Shown here piece by piece: positions 26,758 to 35,673 of a stretch of 64,000 nucleotides of DNA (position 1 is the first letter of the stretch; each line of letters starts with the position of its first letter). The DNA comes from Sphingopyxis italica (GTDB taxonomy: Bacteria > Pseudomonadota > Alphaproteobacteria > Sphingomonadales > Sphingomonadaceae): contig NZ_JAATIT010000001.1 of NCBI RefSeq assembly GCF_011926545.1, positions 1 through 64,000 of the forward strand. Reading direction: 5' to 3'. A model generated the notes under the pieces. The model worked only from the letters and a program-made list of their open reading frames with translations. It did no database searches and was not told the DNA's origin. A program made the position numbers and the translations under genes.

Positions 26758-28028
26758 CAGCGGCTGATCCTGAGCTGACCGCCGCCTTCCTGCACGTTGA
26801 ACCCGCGCGCCGCGAGCGCCGCGCTCAGCGCCGCGATGTCACCGCGGAAGGTCACGCGCATCACCGACATGCCGCCGAGCGCGAGGCTGGTGGTCGAAGC
26901 CGACTGGACGCCCGCGGCGCCGGCGACGGCGCGTTCGGTCGCGGTGACCGAATCGACGTCGGGCGAGCTGTATTGAATGGTGAAGCTTTGCACGCCTGCG
27001 GCGAGGGTGACCGGCACGCTGCCGTCGATCTCGCTGGGCAGTATCTCTTCTTCGGTCGCAACCTCTTCGGGCAAATCTTCCCTTTCGACCGGTTTTTCGA
27101 GGACGAGATAGGTATCGGTCTTGAGGACGCCGGCGGTGAGCGCGTCGGTATAGATGCGGTCCATCCGCGCGACCGCCTTTTCCATCATGTCGGGCAGCGC
27201 CGCAGGGCTCGGCCCCGTCATGGTGAAGCTGGAAATCAGCTTGCTGTCGGGGCCGAAGCGCGCGGTGAAAATGCCTTTGATCGGCCCGCCGGGATAGGAA
27301 TATTCGACGCGCGCCATCGGCACGAGCACGTCGGCGGCGCCATATTGATCGAGGATCACGCGCCACCAGACGCGGCCGCGGCGGCCGGTCTGTCCCGCGT
27401 TGATCAGCAGCGTGTCGGCGCCGGTGCCCGCGGTGCGGACATAGTCGATCGCGCTCTGCCCCGTATTATATTCGGCCCAGGCGCGCTGCCAGGCGCTGCG
27501 CTGTTCGAACACCTGCCGGATGCCGTCGATCGAATAGACCGGAATCACGAGCAAGGGCGGCGAACGGAGCGTGCGGCCGCTGACCCCCAATATCTGCCCC
27601 GCACGAACGCGGTCGAACTGGATACCGAGCCTGGCGACATAGCGGCGCGGGCCGATCTGTTCTTCCTCGATGACGATCGAGGTGACGATGCCGTCGAGCA
27701 CCGAATCGGTGAGCGCGGGGCCGTCGGTGCCGTTCAGCCTGCGATAGAGCTGCGCCCAGCCCTTGCGCTGCGCCTCGCGCCAGCCCTTTGAGCGCGCGTC
27801 GTCGGCATTGTCGCCGGTGACGTCGACGAGGATACCGCTGGCGAGGAAATCGCCGCTGCTGTTGATCGGAGTGATGCCGCGGTCGCCGCGGGTGATCTGT
27901 CCGTCGACGATGCCGGCGAGCAGGATGGCGAAGAAAAGGCCGAAGAGCGCGGCCCAGCGCCAATCGCGCGGGCGAAAGGCATCGAGGGTCAGACGGGGCG
28001 CGAAGCGGGGGAAAGCAGCCGAAATCAT
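26757..28028 (-). CDS. DUF2066 family membrane-anchored protein
   Basis: A 423-residue protein with one N-terminal membrane helix ([19 protein letters not shown], about 29-47). The following domain ([33 protein letters not shown]) matches DUF2066, as does the later region with [21 protein letters not shown]. The soluble part should face the periplasm. The function is unknown. Its place at the head of the hdaA-ppk1-ppx operon is conserved in related bacteria as I recall. It is divergent from purM over 85 bases, which must hold both promoters. Confidence 0.8.
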   Translation of the reverse strand: MISAAFPRFAPRLTLDAFRPRDWRWAALFGLFFAILLAGIVDGQITRGDRGITPINSSGDFLASGILVDVTGDNADDARSKGWREAQRKGWAQLYRRLNGTDGPALTDSVLDGIVTSIVIEEEQIGPRRYVARLGIQFDRVRAGQILGVSGRTLRSPPLLVIPVYSIDGIRQVFEQRSAWQRAWAEYNTGQSAIDYVRTAGTGADTLLINAGQTGRRGRVWWRVILDQYGAADVLVPMARVEYSYPGGPIKGIFTARFGPDSKLISSFTMTGPSPAALPDMMEKAVARMDRIYTDALTAGVLKTDTYLVLEKPVEREDLPEEVATEEEILPSEIDGSVPVTLAAGVQSFTIQYSSPDVDSVTATERAVAGAAGVQSASTTSLALGGMSVMRVTFRGDIAALSAALAARGFNVQEGGGQLRISR

Positions 28029-28113
28029 ATCTTCTCTATGCTTTGCCCAAAAGCGCGGGCCCCGACAAGGAAATCATGGCATTTGTCGGCCGGAAGCGTT
28101 AGTCGCGCGGGCC

Positions 28114-29220
28114 ATGGATTCCAAGCACAACCAACCCGGCTCCTACACTTATGCGCAGGCCGGCGTATCGATCGAGACCGGCAACGCGCTGGTCCGTGCC
28201 ATTGCCCCGCTCGCCCGTGCGACGCGCCGCCCCGGCGCCGACGCCGATCTGGGCGGGTTCGGCGGCTTTTTCGACCTGAAGGCGGCGGGGTTCAACGATC
28301 CCCTGCTCGTCGCGGCGAATGACGGCGTCGGCACCAAGCTCAAACTCGCGATCGAATCGGGCAAGCATGACGGGGTCGGCATCGATCTTGTCGCGATGTG
28401 CGCGAACGATCTGATCGTGCAGGGTGCCGAGCCTTTGTTCTTCCTCGATTATTATGCGACGGGCAAGCTCGACAACGACGTCGCGACCGAAGTCGTCGCG
28501 AGCATCGCCGAGGGATGCAAGCAAGCCGGCTGCGCATTGATCGGCGGCGAGACCGCCGAGATGCCGGGCATGTATTCGGACGGCGATTACGATCTTGCCG
28601 GATTCTGCGTCGGTGCGGTCGAGCGCGATCAGGTGCTGACCGCCGACAAACTCGCGGCGGGCGACGTGATTCTCGGCCTCGCCTCGTCGGGGGTGCATTC
28701 GAACGGCTTTTCGCTCGTGCGCCGGCTCGCGGCCGACAAAGGGTGGAAGCTCGATCGCCCCGCCCTGTTCGACCAGACTATCCTGCTGATCGACGCGCTG
28801 ATGGCGCCGACGCGTATCTATGTGAAGAGCCTGCTGCCGCTGGTGAAGACCGGCCAGATCCATGCGCTGGCGCATATCACCGGCGGCGGGCTGCTCGAGA
28901 ATATTCCGCGCATCCTGCCGAAGACCTTGCACGCGCATGTCGATGCCGACGCGTGGGAGCAGCCGCGGCTGATGGCGTATCTGCAGGCGCAGGGGAATAT
29001 CGAGCCCGAGGAAATGGCGCGCACGTTCAATTGCGGGATCGGCATGGCGGTGGTGGTTGCCGAGGGCGATGTCGCCGAGGTTACGGCGGCGCTCGAAGCC
29101 GCGGGCGAGACGGTGTTCCGCATCGGCCATATCGCCGAGGGCGAAAAGGGCTGCACCGTGACCGGCAGCGCCGAAACGTGGAGCGCGATGGGCGCATGGA
29201 GCGCGACGCATGCGGGGTGA
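28114..29220 (+). CDS. purM: Phosphoribosylformylglycinamidine cyclo-ligase (AIR synthetase)
   Basis: Fifth step of purine synthesis: closes the imidazole ring of FGAM using ATP. The product is 368 aa from the ATG at 28114 ([20 protein letters not shown]); the frame is open upstream but lies over the DUF2066 gene. The motifs [47 protein letters not shown] and [15 protein letters not shown] are all typical. Separated from purN by an 89-bp palindromic element. Confidence 0.96.
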   Translation: MDSKHNQPGSYTYAQAGVSIETGNALVRAIAPLARATRRPGADADLGGFGGFFDLKAAGFNDPLLVAANDGVGTKLKLAIESGKHDGVGIDLVAMCANDLIVQGAEPLFFLDYYATGKLDNDVATEVVASIAEGCKQAGCALIGGETAEMPGMYSDGDYDLAGFCVGAVERDQVLTADKLAAGDVILGLASSGVHSNGFSLVRRLAADKGWKLDRPALFDQTILLIDALMAPTRIYVKSLLPLVKTGQIHALAHITGGGLLENIPRILPKTLHAHVDADAWEQPRLMAYLQAQGNIEPEEMARTFNCGIGMAVVVAEGDVAEVTAALEAAGETVFRIGHIAEGEKGCTVTGSAETWSAMGAWSATHAG

Positions 29221-29223
29221 GCT

Positions 29224-29312
29224 AAAAATAGGGACAGTCCCTATTTATTGGGCATGTGCCGTTTTCGAGAATCGCCGACGGACGACAATAAATAGGGACT
29301 GTCCCTATTTTT
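29224..29312. repeat. Double palindromic element with perfect 26-bp inverted arms between purM and purN
   Basis: Arms at 29224-29249 and 29287-29312 are exact reverse complements. Each arm is also nearly self-complementary around ATAGGGACAGTCCCTAT, so each can fold into its own hairpin. The low-GC arms stand out from the GC-rich surroundings. The element ends 13 bases before the purN start codon. It resembles REP pairs mobilised by REP-associated tyrosine transposases; none of these is encoded here. Confidence 0.85.
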
Positions 29313-29325
29313 CGGCGGCGTCTCT

Positions 29326-30288
29326 GTGAAAGCCAAGGTCGCCGTCCTGGTTTCGGGTGCCGGCACCAATATGGCGGCGCTGCTTTATGCGGCGAAGGCC
29401 GAAACCTGCCCCTATGAACTGGTGCTCGTCGCGAGCAACGACCCCGACGCGGCGGGGCTGAAGATCGCCGAGGCCGAGGGCATCGCGACGTGGGCGCGCA
29501 CGCACAAGGGCATTAACCGCGACGCGTTCGACATGCTGGTCGATGAGCAGTTGCGCGCGGCGGGCGCCGAGTTCATCGCGCTCGCCGGCTATATGCGTAT
29601 TCTTTCGGATGATTTCGTCGGCCGCTGGACGGGCAAGATGATCAATATCCACCCGAGCCTGCTGCCGCTCTACAAAGGGCTGAACACGCACAGCCAAGCC
29701 ATCGAGGCGGGCGACCGCTTCGGCGGGTGCAGCGTGCACATCGTGACGCCGGGCGTCGATGAAGGGCCGGTTCTCGCCCAGACGCCGGTCGCGATCATCC
29801 CCGGCGATACGGTCGAGAGCCTCGCGCGGCGGGTGCAGTTCGCCGAGCATCAGCTTTATCCCGCCACGCTCGCGGCGTTCGTGATGCGCGAGCGGTCGCC
29901 CGAGTTCTTGCGCGGCCGGGTGCGCGAACTCGCGATGGCATTGCCCGAGGCCGATGAGGTGGTGTCGCACGGCATGCCCTGCTTCGGGATCGCGAAGGGA
30001 AAGAAATTCGCCTATTTCACCGAGGATCATCATGGCCCAAATAGTAAAGAGGGGGGCAAGGTCGCAATCCTCGTCAAGATCAGCGGCGCCGACGAGCAGG
30101 CGGCGCTGATCGAGCTCGACGAAGATCGCTATTACCGGCCGGCCTATTTCGGCGACGGCTGGATCGGCATCCGCCTCGATCTGGGCGACACCGACTGGGA
30201 CGCGGTCGGCGAATGGCTGCGCAAGAGCTGGCTCGCGGTCGCGCCGAAGAAGCTCGCGGGGCTGATGGGCGTGGCGGACGAGTTTTGA
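29326..30288 (+). CDS. purN: PurN formyltransferase fused to a MmcQ/YjbR-like domain
   Basis: Third step of purine synthesis: formylates GAR using 10-formyl-THF. The product is 320 aa, whereas stand-alone PurN is about 190-215. Residues 1-188 are PurN with the P-loop-like SGAGTNM and catalytic N107, H109 (INIHPSLLPLYKG) and D145 (TPGVDEGPV). Residues 195-320 form a second domain (ELAMALPEADEVVSHGMPCF, AILVKISGADEQAALIE, WIGIRLDLGDTDWDAVGEWL) that matches the MmcQ/YjbR (DUF419) fold. The start is a GTG, with no clear ribosome-binding site because the palindromic element ends 13 bases away. No stop or frameshift separates the domains. Confidence 0.9.
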   Translation: MKAKVAVLVSGAGTNMAALLYAAKAETCPYELVLVASNDPDAAGLKIAEAEGIATWARTHKGINRDAFDMLVDEQLRAAGAEFIALAGYMRILSDDFVGRWTGKMINIHPSLLPLYKGLNTHSQAIEAGDRFGGCSVHIVTPGVDEGPVLAQTPVAIIPGDTVESLARRVQFAEHQLYPATLAAFVMRERSPEFLRGRVRELAMALPEADEVVSHGMPCFGIAKGKKFAYFTEDHHGPNSKEGGKVAILVKISGADEQAALIELDEDRYYRPAYFGDGWIGIRLDLGDTDWDAVGEWLRKSWLAVAPKKLAGLMGVADEF

Positions 30289-30289
30289 C

Positions 30290-30329
30290 AAAAAAAGGCC
30301 GCCGGATCGCTCCGGCGGCCTCTTCTTTT
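30290..30329. terminator. Bidirectional terminator between purN and ndk
   Basis: A 10-bp stem (GGCCGCCGGA with TCCGGCGGCC) and a TCGC loop, with a run of A on the left and a T-rich TCTTCTTTT on the right. It can stop transcription from both convergent genes. Confidence 0.9.
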
Positions 30330-30346
30330 CGGTTTTGCCTATTGGC

Positions 30347-30769
30347 TTAGCCGACGATTTCTTCGGGCTTGAAGAAATAGGCGATTTCGATCGCGGCATT
30401 CTCGTCGCTGTCCGAACCGTGGACGCTGTTCGCTTCGATGCTTTCGGCGAGTTCCTTGCGGATCGTGCCGGGAGCTGCGTCCTTGGGGTTGGTCGCGCCC
30501 ATGATGTCGCGGTTCGCCTGCATCGCGTTTTCGCCTTCCAGGACCTGGACGACGACGGGGCCGCTGATCATGAAATCGACGAGTTCGCCGAAGAAGGGGC
30601 GTTCCTTGTGAACCGCGTAGAAGCCTTCGGCCTGCTCGCGGGTCATGTGGATGCGCTTCGACGCGACGACGCGAAGGCCGGCGTCCTCGAGCATCTTGGT
30701 GACCGCGCCGGTCAGGTTGCGACGCGTGGCGTCGGGCTTGATGATCGAGAAGGTGCGGGTAACCGCCAT
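30347..30769 (-). CDS. ndk: Nucleoside diphosphate kinase
   Basis: Balances nucleoside triphosphate pools by moving the terminal phosphate of ATP. The product is 140 aa. The phospho-histidine H117 lies in [20 protein letters not shown], the family signature, and the [13 protein letters not shown] start is typical. The ATG at 30767-30769 has an AGGAG ribosome-binding site 6 bases away; the frame is open upstream but that is not conserved. Confidence 0.98.
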   Translation of the reverse strand: MAVTRTFSIIKPDATRRNLTGAVTKMLEDAGLRVVASKRIHMTREQAEGFYAVHKERPFFGELVDFMISGPVVVQVLEGENAMQANRDIMGATNPKDAAPGTIRKELAESIEANSVHGSDSDENAAIEIAYFFKPEEIVG

Positions 30770-30854
30770 GGGAAAGCTCCTGTGTGCTATGTTATATGAT
30801 GCGCGCGCCTCTAGCCGCGCTTTCGCCGTATCGCAAGGATAGAGCGCGCGGGCG

Positions 30855-31304
30855 CTACGGCCCTTCGGACCAGCGGCCGCTTTCGTCCTGTTTCCAGAAG
30901 CGGTTGTCGACATCCTCGCGCGCGGCGAGCGCGCGCCACAAGGCGCGGGCGTCGTCGATGCGGCTGTTGTCGAAAAGCAGGAAGGTGCGCTCGAACCCCA
31001 GCGCCTCGTCGCGCCATTCGCCGTCGGCGAGGGCGAGGAGGCTGGCGCGGTTCGGCGGCGAGGGGTCGAGCGTGCCCGAAATCAGGATCGGCTCGATCGC
31101 CTCGTCGGGCGAGCCCGCGTGGCCGTGCGGCAGGAAGCTCGCGCGGTTCAGCGTCCACAGCGCCTCGTCGATCGCCTGCCGCCGCATCGCCGAGGCGGCG
31201 ACCACCAGCAGGCGGTCGCCGTTCGCAAGGATGCGCGTCGCGAGCGCGGGGAGCACCCGTTCGACCGGGTCGCGGGTCAGCCGGTAGAAGTCGATGCGCG
31301 GCAT
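30855..31304 (-). CDS. holC: DNA polymerase III chi subunit
   Basis: The chi subunit links the clamp loader to single-stranded DNA-binding protein. The product is 149 aa. It starts [19 protein letters not shown] and has the conserved [27 protein letters not shown] and PILIS blocks. It ends with [20 protein letters not shown]. It stands 85 bases upstream of ndk and 113 bases downstream of pepA on the same strand; pepA-holC is a common pair. Confidence 0.9.
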   Translation of the reverse strand: MPRIDFYRLTRDPVERVLPALATRILANGDRLLVVAASAMRRQAIDEALWTLNRASFLPHGHAGSPDEAIEPILISGTLDPSPPNRASLLALADGEWRDEALGFERTFLLFDNSRIDDARALWRALAAREDVDNRFWKQDESGRWSEGP

Positions 31305-31319
31305 CGTTTAATCGACCTT

Positions 31320-31403
31320 CGTCATTGCGAGCGGAGCGAAGCAATCCAGAGCGGGTTCATGCCGCCCCTGGATCGCCGCGTCGCTTCGCTCCTCGCAATG
31401 ACG
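31320..31403. repeat. Inverted repeat of the CGTCATTGCGAGCGGAGCGAAG type
   Basis: The left arm (31320-31349, CGTCATTGCGAGCGGAGCGA...) pairs with the right arm (31368-31403, ending CGCTCCTCGCAATGACG), with a few extra bases in the right arm. It fills most of the pepA-holC gap. The sequence is a widespread alphaproteobacterial palindromic repeat as I recall it. It may shape mRNA processing between the two genes. Confidence 0.85.
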
Positions 31404-31417
31404 AGCATTGGAAAACA

Positions 31418-32863
31418 TCATCCCTCGTGATTGGCGGCGATATAGCGGTCGAGCAGGCGGACGCCGTAGCCCGTCGCGCCCTTGGCATAGACCGGGCCGT
31501 CCTTGTCGCCCCACGCCATGCCCGCGATGTCGAGATGCGCCCAGGCGACGCCGTCCTCGACATAGCGCTTGAGGAACTGTGCCGCAGTGATCGAACCGCC
31601 TTCGCGCGGGCCGATATTCTTCATGTCGGCGATCGGGCTGTCGATCAGCTTGTCGTAGGCGGGCGAGAGCGGGAAGCGCCAGAGCTTGTTATCGCTCGCG
31701 TCGCCCGCGGCGAGCAGGTCGGCGGCGAGCTTGTCGTCGTTGGCGAAGATGCCCGCATATTCGTGGCCGAGCGAGATCACCATCGCGCCGGTCAGCGTCG
31801 CGAGATCGACGATCACCTTGGGATCATAGGCCTTTTGCGCCCAGCTGATCGCGTCGCAAAGGACAAGGCGGCCCTCGGCGTCGGTGTTGAGCACCTCGAC
31901 CGTCTGGCCCGACATGGTGGTGACGATGTCGCCCGGGCGCATCGCATTGCCGTCGGGCATATTCTCGACGAGGCCGACGACGCCGACGACATTCGCCTTC
32001 GCCTTGCGGCCGGCGATCGCCTTGATCGCGCCCGCGACGGCGCCCGCGCCGCCCATGTCCCACTTCATCATGTCCATGCCCGCGCCGGGCTTGAGGCTGA
32101 TGCCGCCGGTGTCGAAGGTGACGCCCTTGCCGATGAAGACGACGGGCGCGTCGCCCGGATTGCCGCCGTTCCAGCGCATCGCGAGCAGCCGCGGCGGGCG
32201 CGTCGAGCCCTGCGCGACGCCGAGCAGCGCGCCCATGCCGAGCGCCTTCATCTGGCGTTCGTCGAGTATTTCCAATTCGACGCCGAGGTCGGCGAGGTGC
32301 TGGCAGCGTTCGACGAAACTTTCGGGATAGAGGATGTTCGGCGGCTCGGCGACGAGCGTCTGAGTGAGGGCCACGCCCTCGGCGATCGCTTCGTTCGCCG
32401 CCCAGCGATCCGAAAGGTCGCCGTGCGGCGAGGCGATCGTCACCGTCTTGAGGCTCGGCTTCGCCTTGTCGGCGAGGCGCGTGCGATAGGTGTCGAGGCG
32501 CCAGTTGCGCAGCCGCGCGCCCATCGCGAAGGCGAGGACATCGTCGGGGTCGCTCTGCCCCGTGCTCGCGAAATCGACATGGACCTCGGCAACGCCGCTC
32601 GTCTGGAGCTTCGCCGTCAGCGCCGCGCCGCCGCGTTCGAGATCCTGCTCGCCACCCTCGCCGATGCCGACGAGCAGCAGGCGTTTCGCCTGCGCGCCGT
32701 CGATCGCCGCGGTCTCCGCGATCGTGCCCGCCGCGCCGTCGAAGCGCGCTTGCGCCGCGGCCGCACCGAGCAGTGCGCCGAGCGCCCCGGCTTCGCCCTT
32801 GCGGACCGGAAATGCGACGACGTCGGCAGACGCATCGATTTGCGCGACAAACTGAATGTCCAT
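31418..32863 (-). CDS. pepA: Leucyl aminopeptidase (PepA, M17)
   Basis: A two-metal aminopeptidase that removes N-terminal residues from peptides in the cytoplasm; some PepA proteins also bind DNA. The product is 481 aa. The metal and catalytic blocks are GKGVTFDTGGISLKPGAGMDMMKWDM, ENMPDGNAMRPGDI, and the signature NTDAEGRLVLCDA. The N-terminal macro-like domain is less conserved, as usual. Divergent from lptD. Confidence 0.95.
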   Translation of the reverse strand: MDIQFVAQIDASADVVAFPVRKGEAGALGALLGAAAAQARFDGAAGTIAETAAIDGAQAKRLLLVGIGEGGEQDLERGGAALTAKLQTSGVAEVHVDFASTGQSDPDDVLAFAMGARLRNWRLDTYRTRLADKAKPSLKTVTIASPHGDLSDRWAANEAIAEGVALTQTLVAEPPNILYPESFVERCQHLADLGVELEILDERQMKALGMGALLGVAQGSTRPPRLLAMRWNGGNPGDAPVVFIGKGVTFDTGGISLKPGAGMDMMKWDMGGAGAVAGAIKAIAGRKAKANVVGVVGLVENMPDGNAMRPGDIVTTMSGQTVEVLNTDAEGRLVLCDAISWAQKAYDPKVIVDLATLTGAMVISLGHEYAGIFANDDKLAADLLAAGDASDNKLWRFPLSPAYDKLIDSPIADMKNIGPREGGSITAAQFLKRYVEDGVAWAHLDIAGMAWGDKDGPVYAKGATGYGVRLLDRYIAANHEG

Positions 32864-32995
32864 GCCTTAACTTTCTTATGCGATGATTGATTGGAACGTG
32901 GCGGACCGATAGGGGTTTCGCCTGCGAGTTGCAAAAACAAAGCGGCCGGTCCAAGCCGGGACGCATCAATTCAAGGTTCGGGACAAAGGGATTAA

Positions 32996-35299
32996 ATGAG
33001 CTGGGCTTTGTTCCAACAAACGGCGCGTGCGCGGCCGTTCTGGCTCGCGACTGCGAGCGGCGTCGCGCTGGCCACCTGTCCGGTGATGGCCCAGACCAGC
33101 GAAGAATCGACCCCGACCGAAGAGGCGGCGGGAACGCCCGACCTCCAGACCCCCGACGTCGTCCCGACGACATCCGACGCGCCCGATACCGCGAGCGAGC
33201 AGCAAATCGGTTTTGCCGCGGACAACCTCAATTACGACGGCGACAGCGAGGTCGTCGTCGCCGAGGGCAATGTCCAGATGAACCGCGAAGCGATCGAGAT
33301 GCGCGCGGACAAGGTGACGTGGAACCGGCAGACGGGGCAAGTGTTCGCCGAGGGTAATGTCATGATCAAGAACCCCGAAGGCGACATCGCCTATGGGGAC
33401 AAGATCGAACTGACTGATACTCTGCGCGACGGCGTCGTCGAAAATCTGCTCGTCGTGCTCGACAACGGATCGCGCCTCGCCGCGGTCAAGGGCACGCGCT
33501 TCGACAACGGCAATATCGAGCTGGAGAATGCCGCCTATACCCCCTGCCCGGTCGAGGACGACGAAGGCTGCCCGAAGAATCCGAGCTGGCAGGTCCGCGC
33601 CGTTCGCGTGCTTTACGACAGGGCGAAAAACAAGGTTCGCTACAAGGGCGCGCGGATCGAGATTTTCGGCCTGCCGCTGATCCCGCTGCCCGGCCTCAGC
33701 CATTCGATCAACAACGAACCGAGCAGCGGCATCCTGGTCCCCGAAATCCGGCTCGACCGCAGCAACGGCTTCGAGATCGCGGTCCCCTATTATCTGCGCA
33801 TCGCCCCCGATCGCGATATGACGATCACGCCGCACGTCTACACCGACGCGGCGCCGATGCTGGAAGGCGAGTTCCGCGCGCTGACCGATATCGGGTCGTT
33901 CCGGATCAACGGCTATGCGACCTATGGCTCGCTCGTCCCGTTGGTCGGCGAGGCCCCCGATACACAGAAACGGTTTCGCGGCTATCTGGAGAGCGCGGGC
34001 AAGTTCCAGTTCGACCCGCGCTGGAGCCTTACCTATTCGGGGCGCGTCGCGACCGACCGCACTTTCATGCGCCGCTATGACATCAGCCGCGACGACCGGC
34101 TGCGCTCGACCTTCGAGCTCGAACGGATCGGCAGCAATTCCTATCTCTCGATCGCCGGCTGGGCGACGCAGACGCTGCGCGTCAACGATATTCAGGGCCA
34201 GCAGCCGATCGCGCTGCCGATCATCGATTACCGCCAGCGGCTCGACGATCCGATCTTCGGCGGCCAGTTCGAACTGCAACTGAACACGCTCGCGATCGGC
34301 CGCACCGCGGGGCAGGATACGCAGCGCGCCTTTGCCGGCGCGCAATGGAATTTGCGCGGGCTGACCGGGCTGGGGCAAGAAGTCACCCTGACCGCGCTGG
34401 TGCGCGGCGACGTCTATCACAGCGACGAGAATCTGCTGACCGCGATCCCCGGCTATCGCGGCAAGTCGGGCTGGCAGGCGCGCGCGATCGCCGCGGTGGC
34501 CGCCGATATGCGCTGGCCGTTCATCGGCGAATTCGCCGGCGGCACGCAGACGCTGACCCCGCGCGTCCAGGTGGTGGCGACCCCGCCGATCAAGAATCTC
34601 GACATTCCGAACGAGGATTCGCGCGCCTTCGACCTCGAGGACAGCAACCTCTTCGCGATCAACCGCTTTAACGGTCACGACCGGTTCGAGGATGGCGCGC
34701 GCATCACCTATGGCCTCGAATGGAATTACAGCCGGCCGGGGTTCAACATCAACAGCATCGTCGGGCAAAGCTATCGCCTGACCGACAAGCCCAGCCTGTT
34801 CCCCGACGGCACCGGCCTGACCGACCGCTCGTCGGACATCGTCGGGCGAACGACGATCGCCTACAGGGATTTCCTGCGCCTCACCCACCGCTACCGGCTC
34901 GACAAGGATAATCTCGCGGTCCGCCGCAACGAATTCGACGCGACGATCGGCAGCCGATCGACCTATGCCGTGGTCGGCTATTCGCGGCTGAACCGCGACA
35001 TCTTGCTGCTCGGCGAAGATTTGCAGGACCGCGAGGAAGTGCGGGCGGGCGGGCGCGTCGCGTTCGCGAAACATTGGTCGCTGTTCGGCTCGGCGATCGT
35101 CGATCTGACGCAGCAGCGCGACGATCCGCTGAGCGGTGCCGACGGGTTCGAGCCGATTCGACACCGGCTCGGCCTCGCCTATGACGACGATTGCCTGTCG
35201 ATCGCGCTGACCTGGCGCCGCGACTATGCCGACACCGGCGACGCGCGGCGGGGGAACAGCTTTTCGTTCCGGATCGCGTTCCGGAATCTGGGGTTCTGA
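32996..35299 (+). CDS. lptD: LPS-assembly protein LptD (OstA family outer-membrane barrel)
   Basis: The outer-membrane end of the Lpt machine, which places glycolipid in the outer leaflet. The product is 767 aa. A signal sequence with cleavage near Ala 32 (ATCPVMAQ) precedes an OstA-like jellyroll domain (about 65-200; IGFAADNLNYDGDSEVVVAEGNV) and the LptD barrel (from about 270; GYATYGSLVPLVG to FRIAFRNLGF with C-terminal Phe). Cysteines occur as a pair (YTPCPVEDDEGC) and near the C terminus (YDDDCLSIAL), which could form the inter-domain disulphide. First gene of the lptD-surA-pdxA-rsmA order, the standard one. Confidence 0.95.
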   Translation: MSWALFQQTARARPFWLATASGVALATCPVMAQTSEESTPTEEAAGTPDLQTPDVVPTTSDAPDTASEQQIGFAADNLNYDGDSEVVVAEGNVQMNREAIEMRADKVTWNRQTGQVFAEGNVMIKNPEGDIAYGDKIELTDTLRDGVVENLLVVLDNGSRLAAVKGTRFDNGNIELENAAYTPCPVEDDEGCPKNPSWQVRAVRVLYDRAKNKVRYKGARIEIFGLPLIPLPGLSHSINNEPSSGILVPEIRLDRSNGFEIAVPYYLRIAPDRDMTITPHVYTDAAPMLEGEFRALTDIGSFRINGYATYGSLVPLVGEAPDTQKRFRGYLESAGKFQFDPRWSLTYSGRVATDRTFMRRYDISRDDRLRSTFELERIGSNSYLSIAGWATQTLRVNDIQGQQPIALPIIDYRQRLDDPIFGGQFELQLNTLAIGRTAGQDTQRAFAGAQWNLRGLTGLGQEVTLTALVRGDVYHSDENLLTAIPGYRGKSGWQARAIAAVAADMRWPFIGEFAGGTQTLTPRVQVVATPPIKNLDIPNEDSRAFDLEDSNLFAINRFNGHDRFEDGARITYGLEWNYSRPGFNINSIVGQSYRLTDKPSLFPDGTGLTDRSSDIVGRTTIAYRDFLRLTHRYRLDKDNLAVRRNEFDATIGSRSTYAVVGYSRLNRDILLLGEDLQDREEVRAGGRVAFAKHWSLFGSAIVDLTQQRDDPLSGADGFEPIRHRLGLAYDDDCLSIALTWRRDYADTGDARRGNSFSFRIAFRNLGF

Positions 35300-35343
35300 G
35301 GGCGGGGACCGGCCGATATTTGCCCTTGCGAAATATGCGTCGG

Positions 35344-35510
35344 CCCCTCCTCTTCAGAGGAGGGGTAGCGAGCCTTGCGAACTTGCTCGCTAGTCGCAGC
35401 GGGGTGGTGCGCGCGGCCAGGCGTGCGCGTGCCGCCACCACCACCCCGTTCGACTAAAGGCCCGGCTGCGCTGGACCAAGTCTCACTACCCCTCCTCTGA
35501 AGAGGAGGGG
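35344..35510. repeat. Composite palindromic repeat between lptD and surA
   Basis: The 374-bp gap 35300-35673 has no gene. It holds two near-identical hairpins, CCCCTCCTCTTCAGAGGAGG (35344-35365) and its counterpart at 35489-35510, as inverted copies. Between them another inverted pair, GGGGTGGTG (35401-35409) and CACCACCCC (35439-35447), forms an inner stem. The whole unit can fold into nested hairpins. The remaining bases to 35673 contain the surA promoter region, where I see no clear motif. Confidence 0.8.
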
Positions 35511-35673
35511 TTAGCGTTCGCCCGCTCCACCCCAAAGCCTCGCATTCGCTCACCCTAGGTTCAGCGTCCGCGACGTATCTACGGGCATCAAATGGCTCCG
35601 ATGGCGGATTGCGCTGGACCATCGGGCGTGTCCGCTGATACGGAGCGTCCGGACTTTCTCGAATAGGGTAAAG

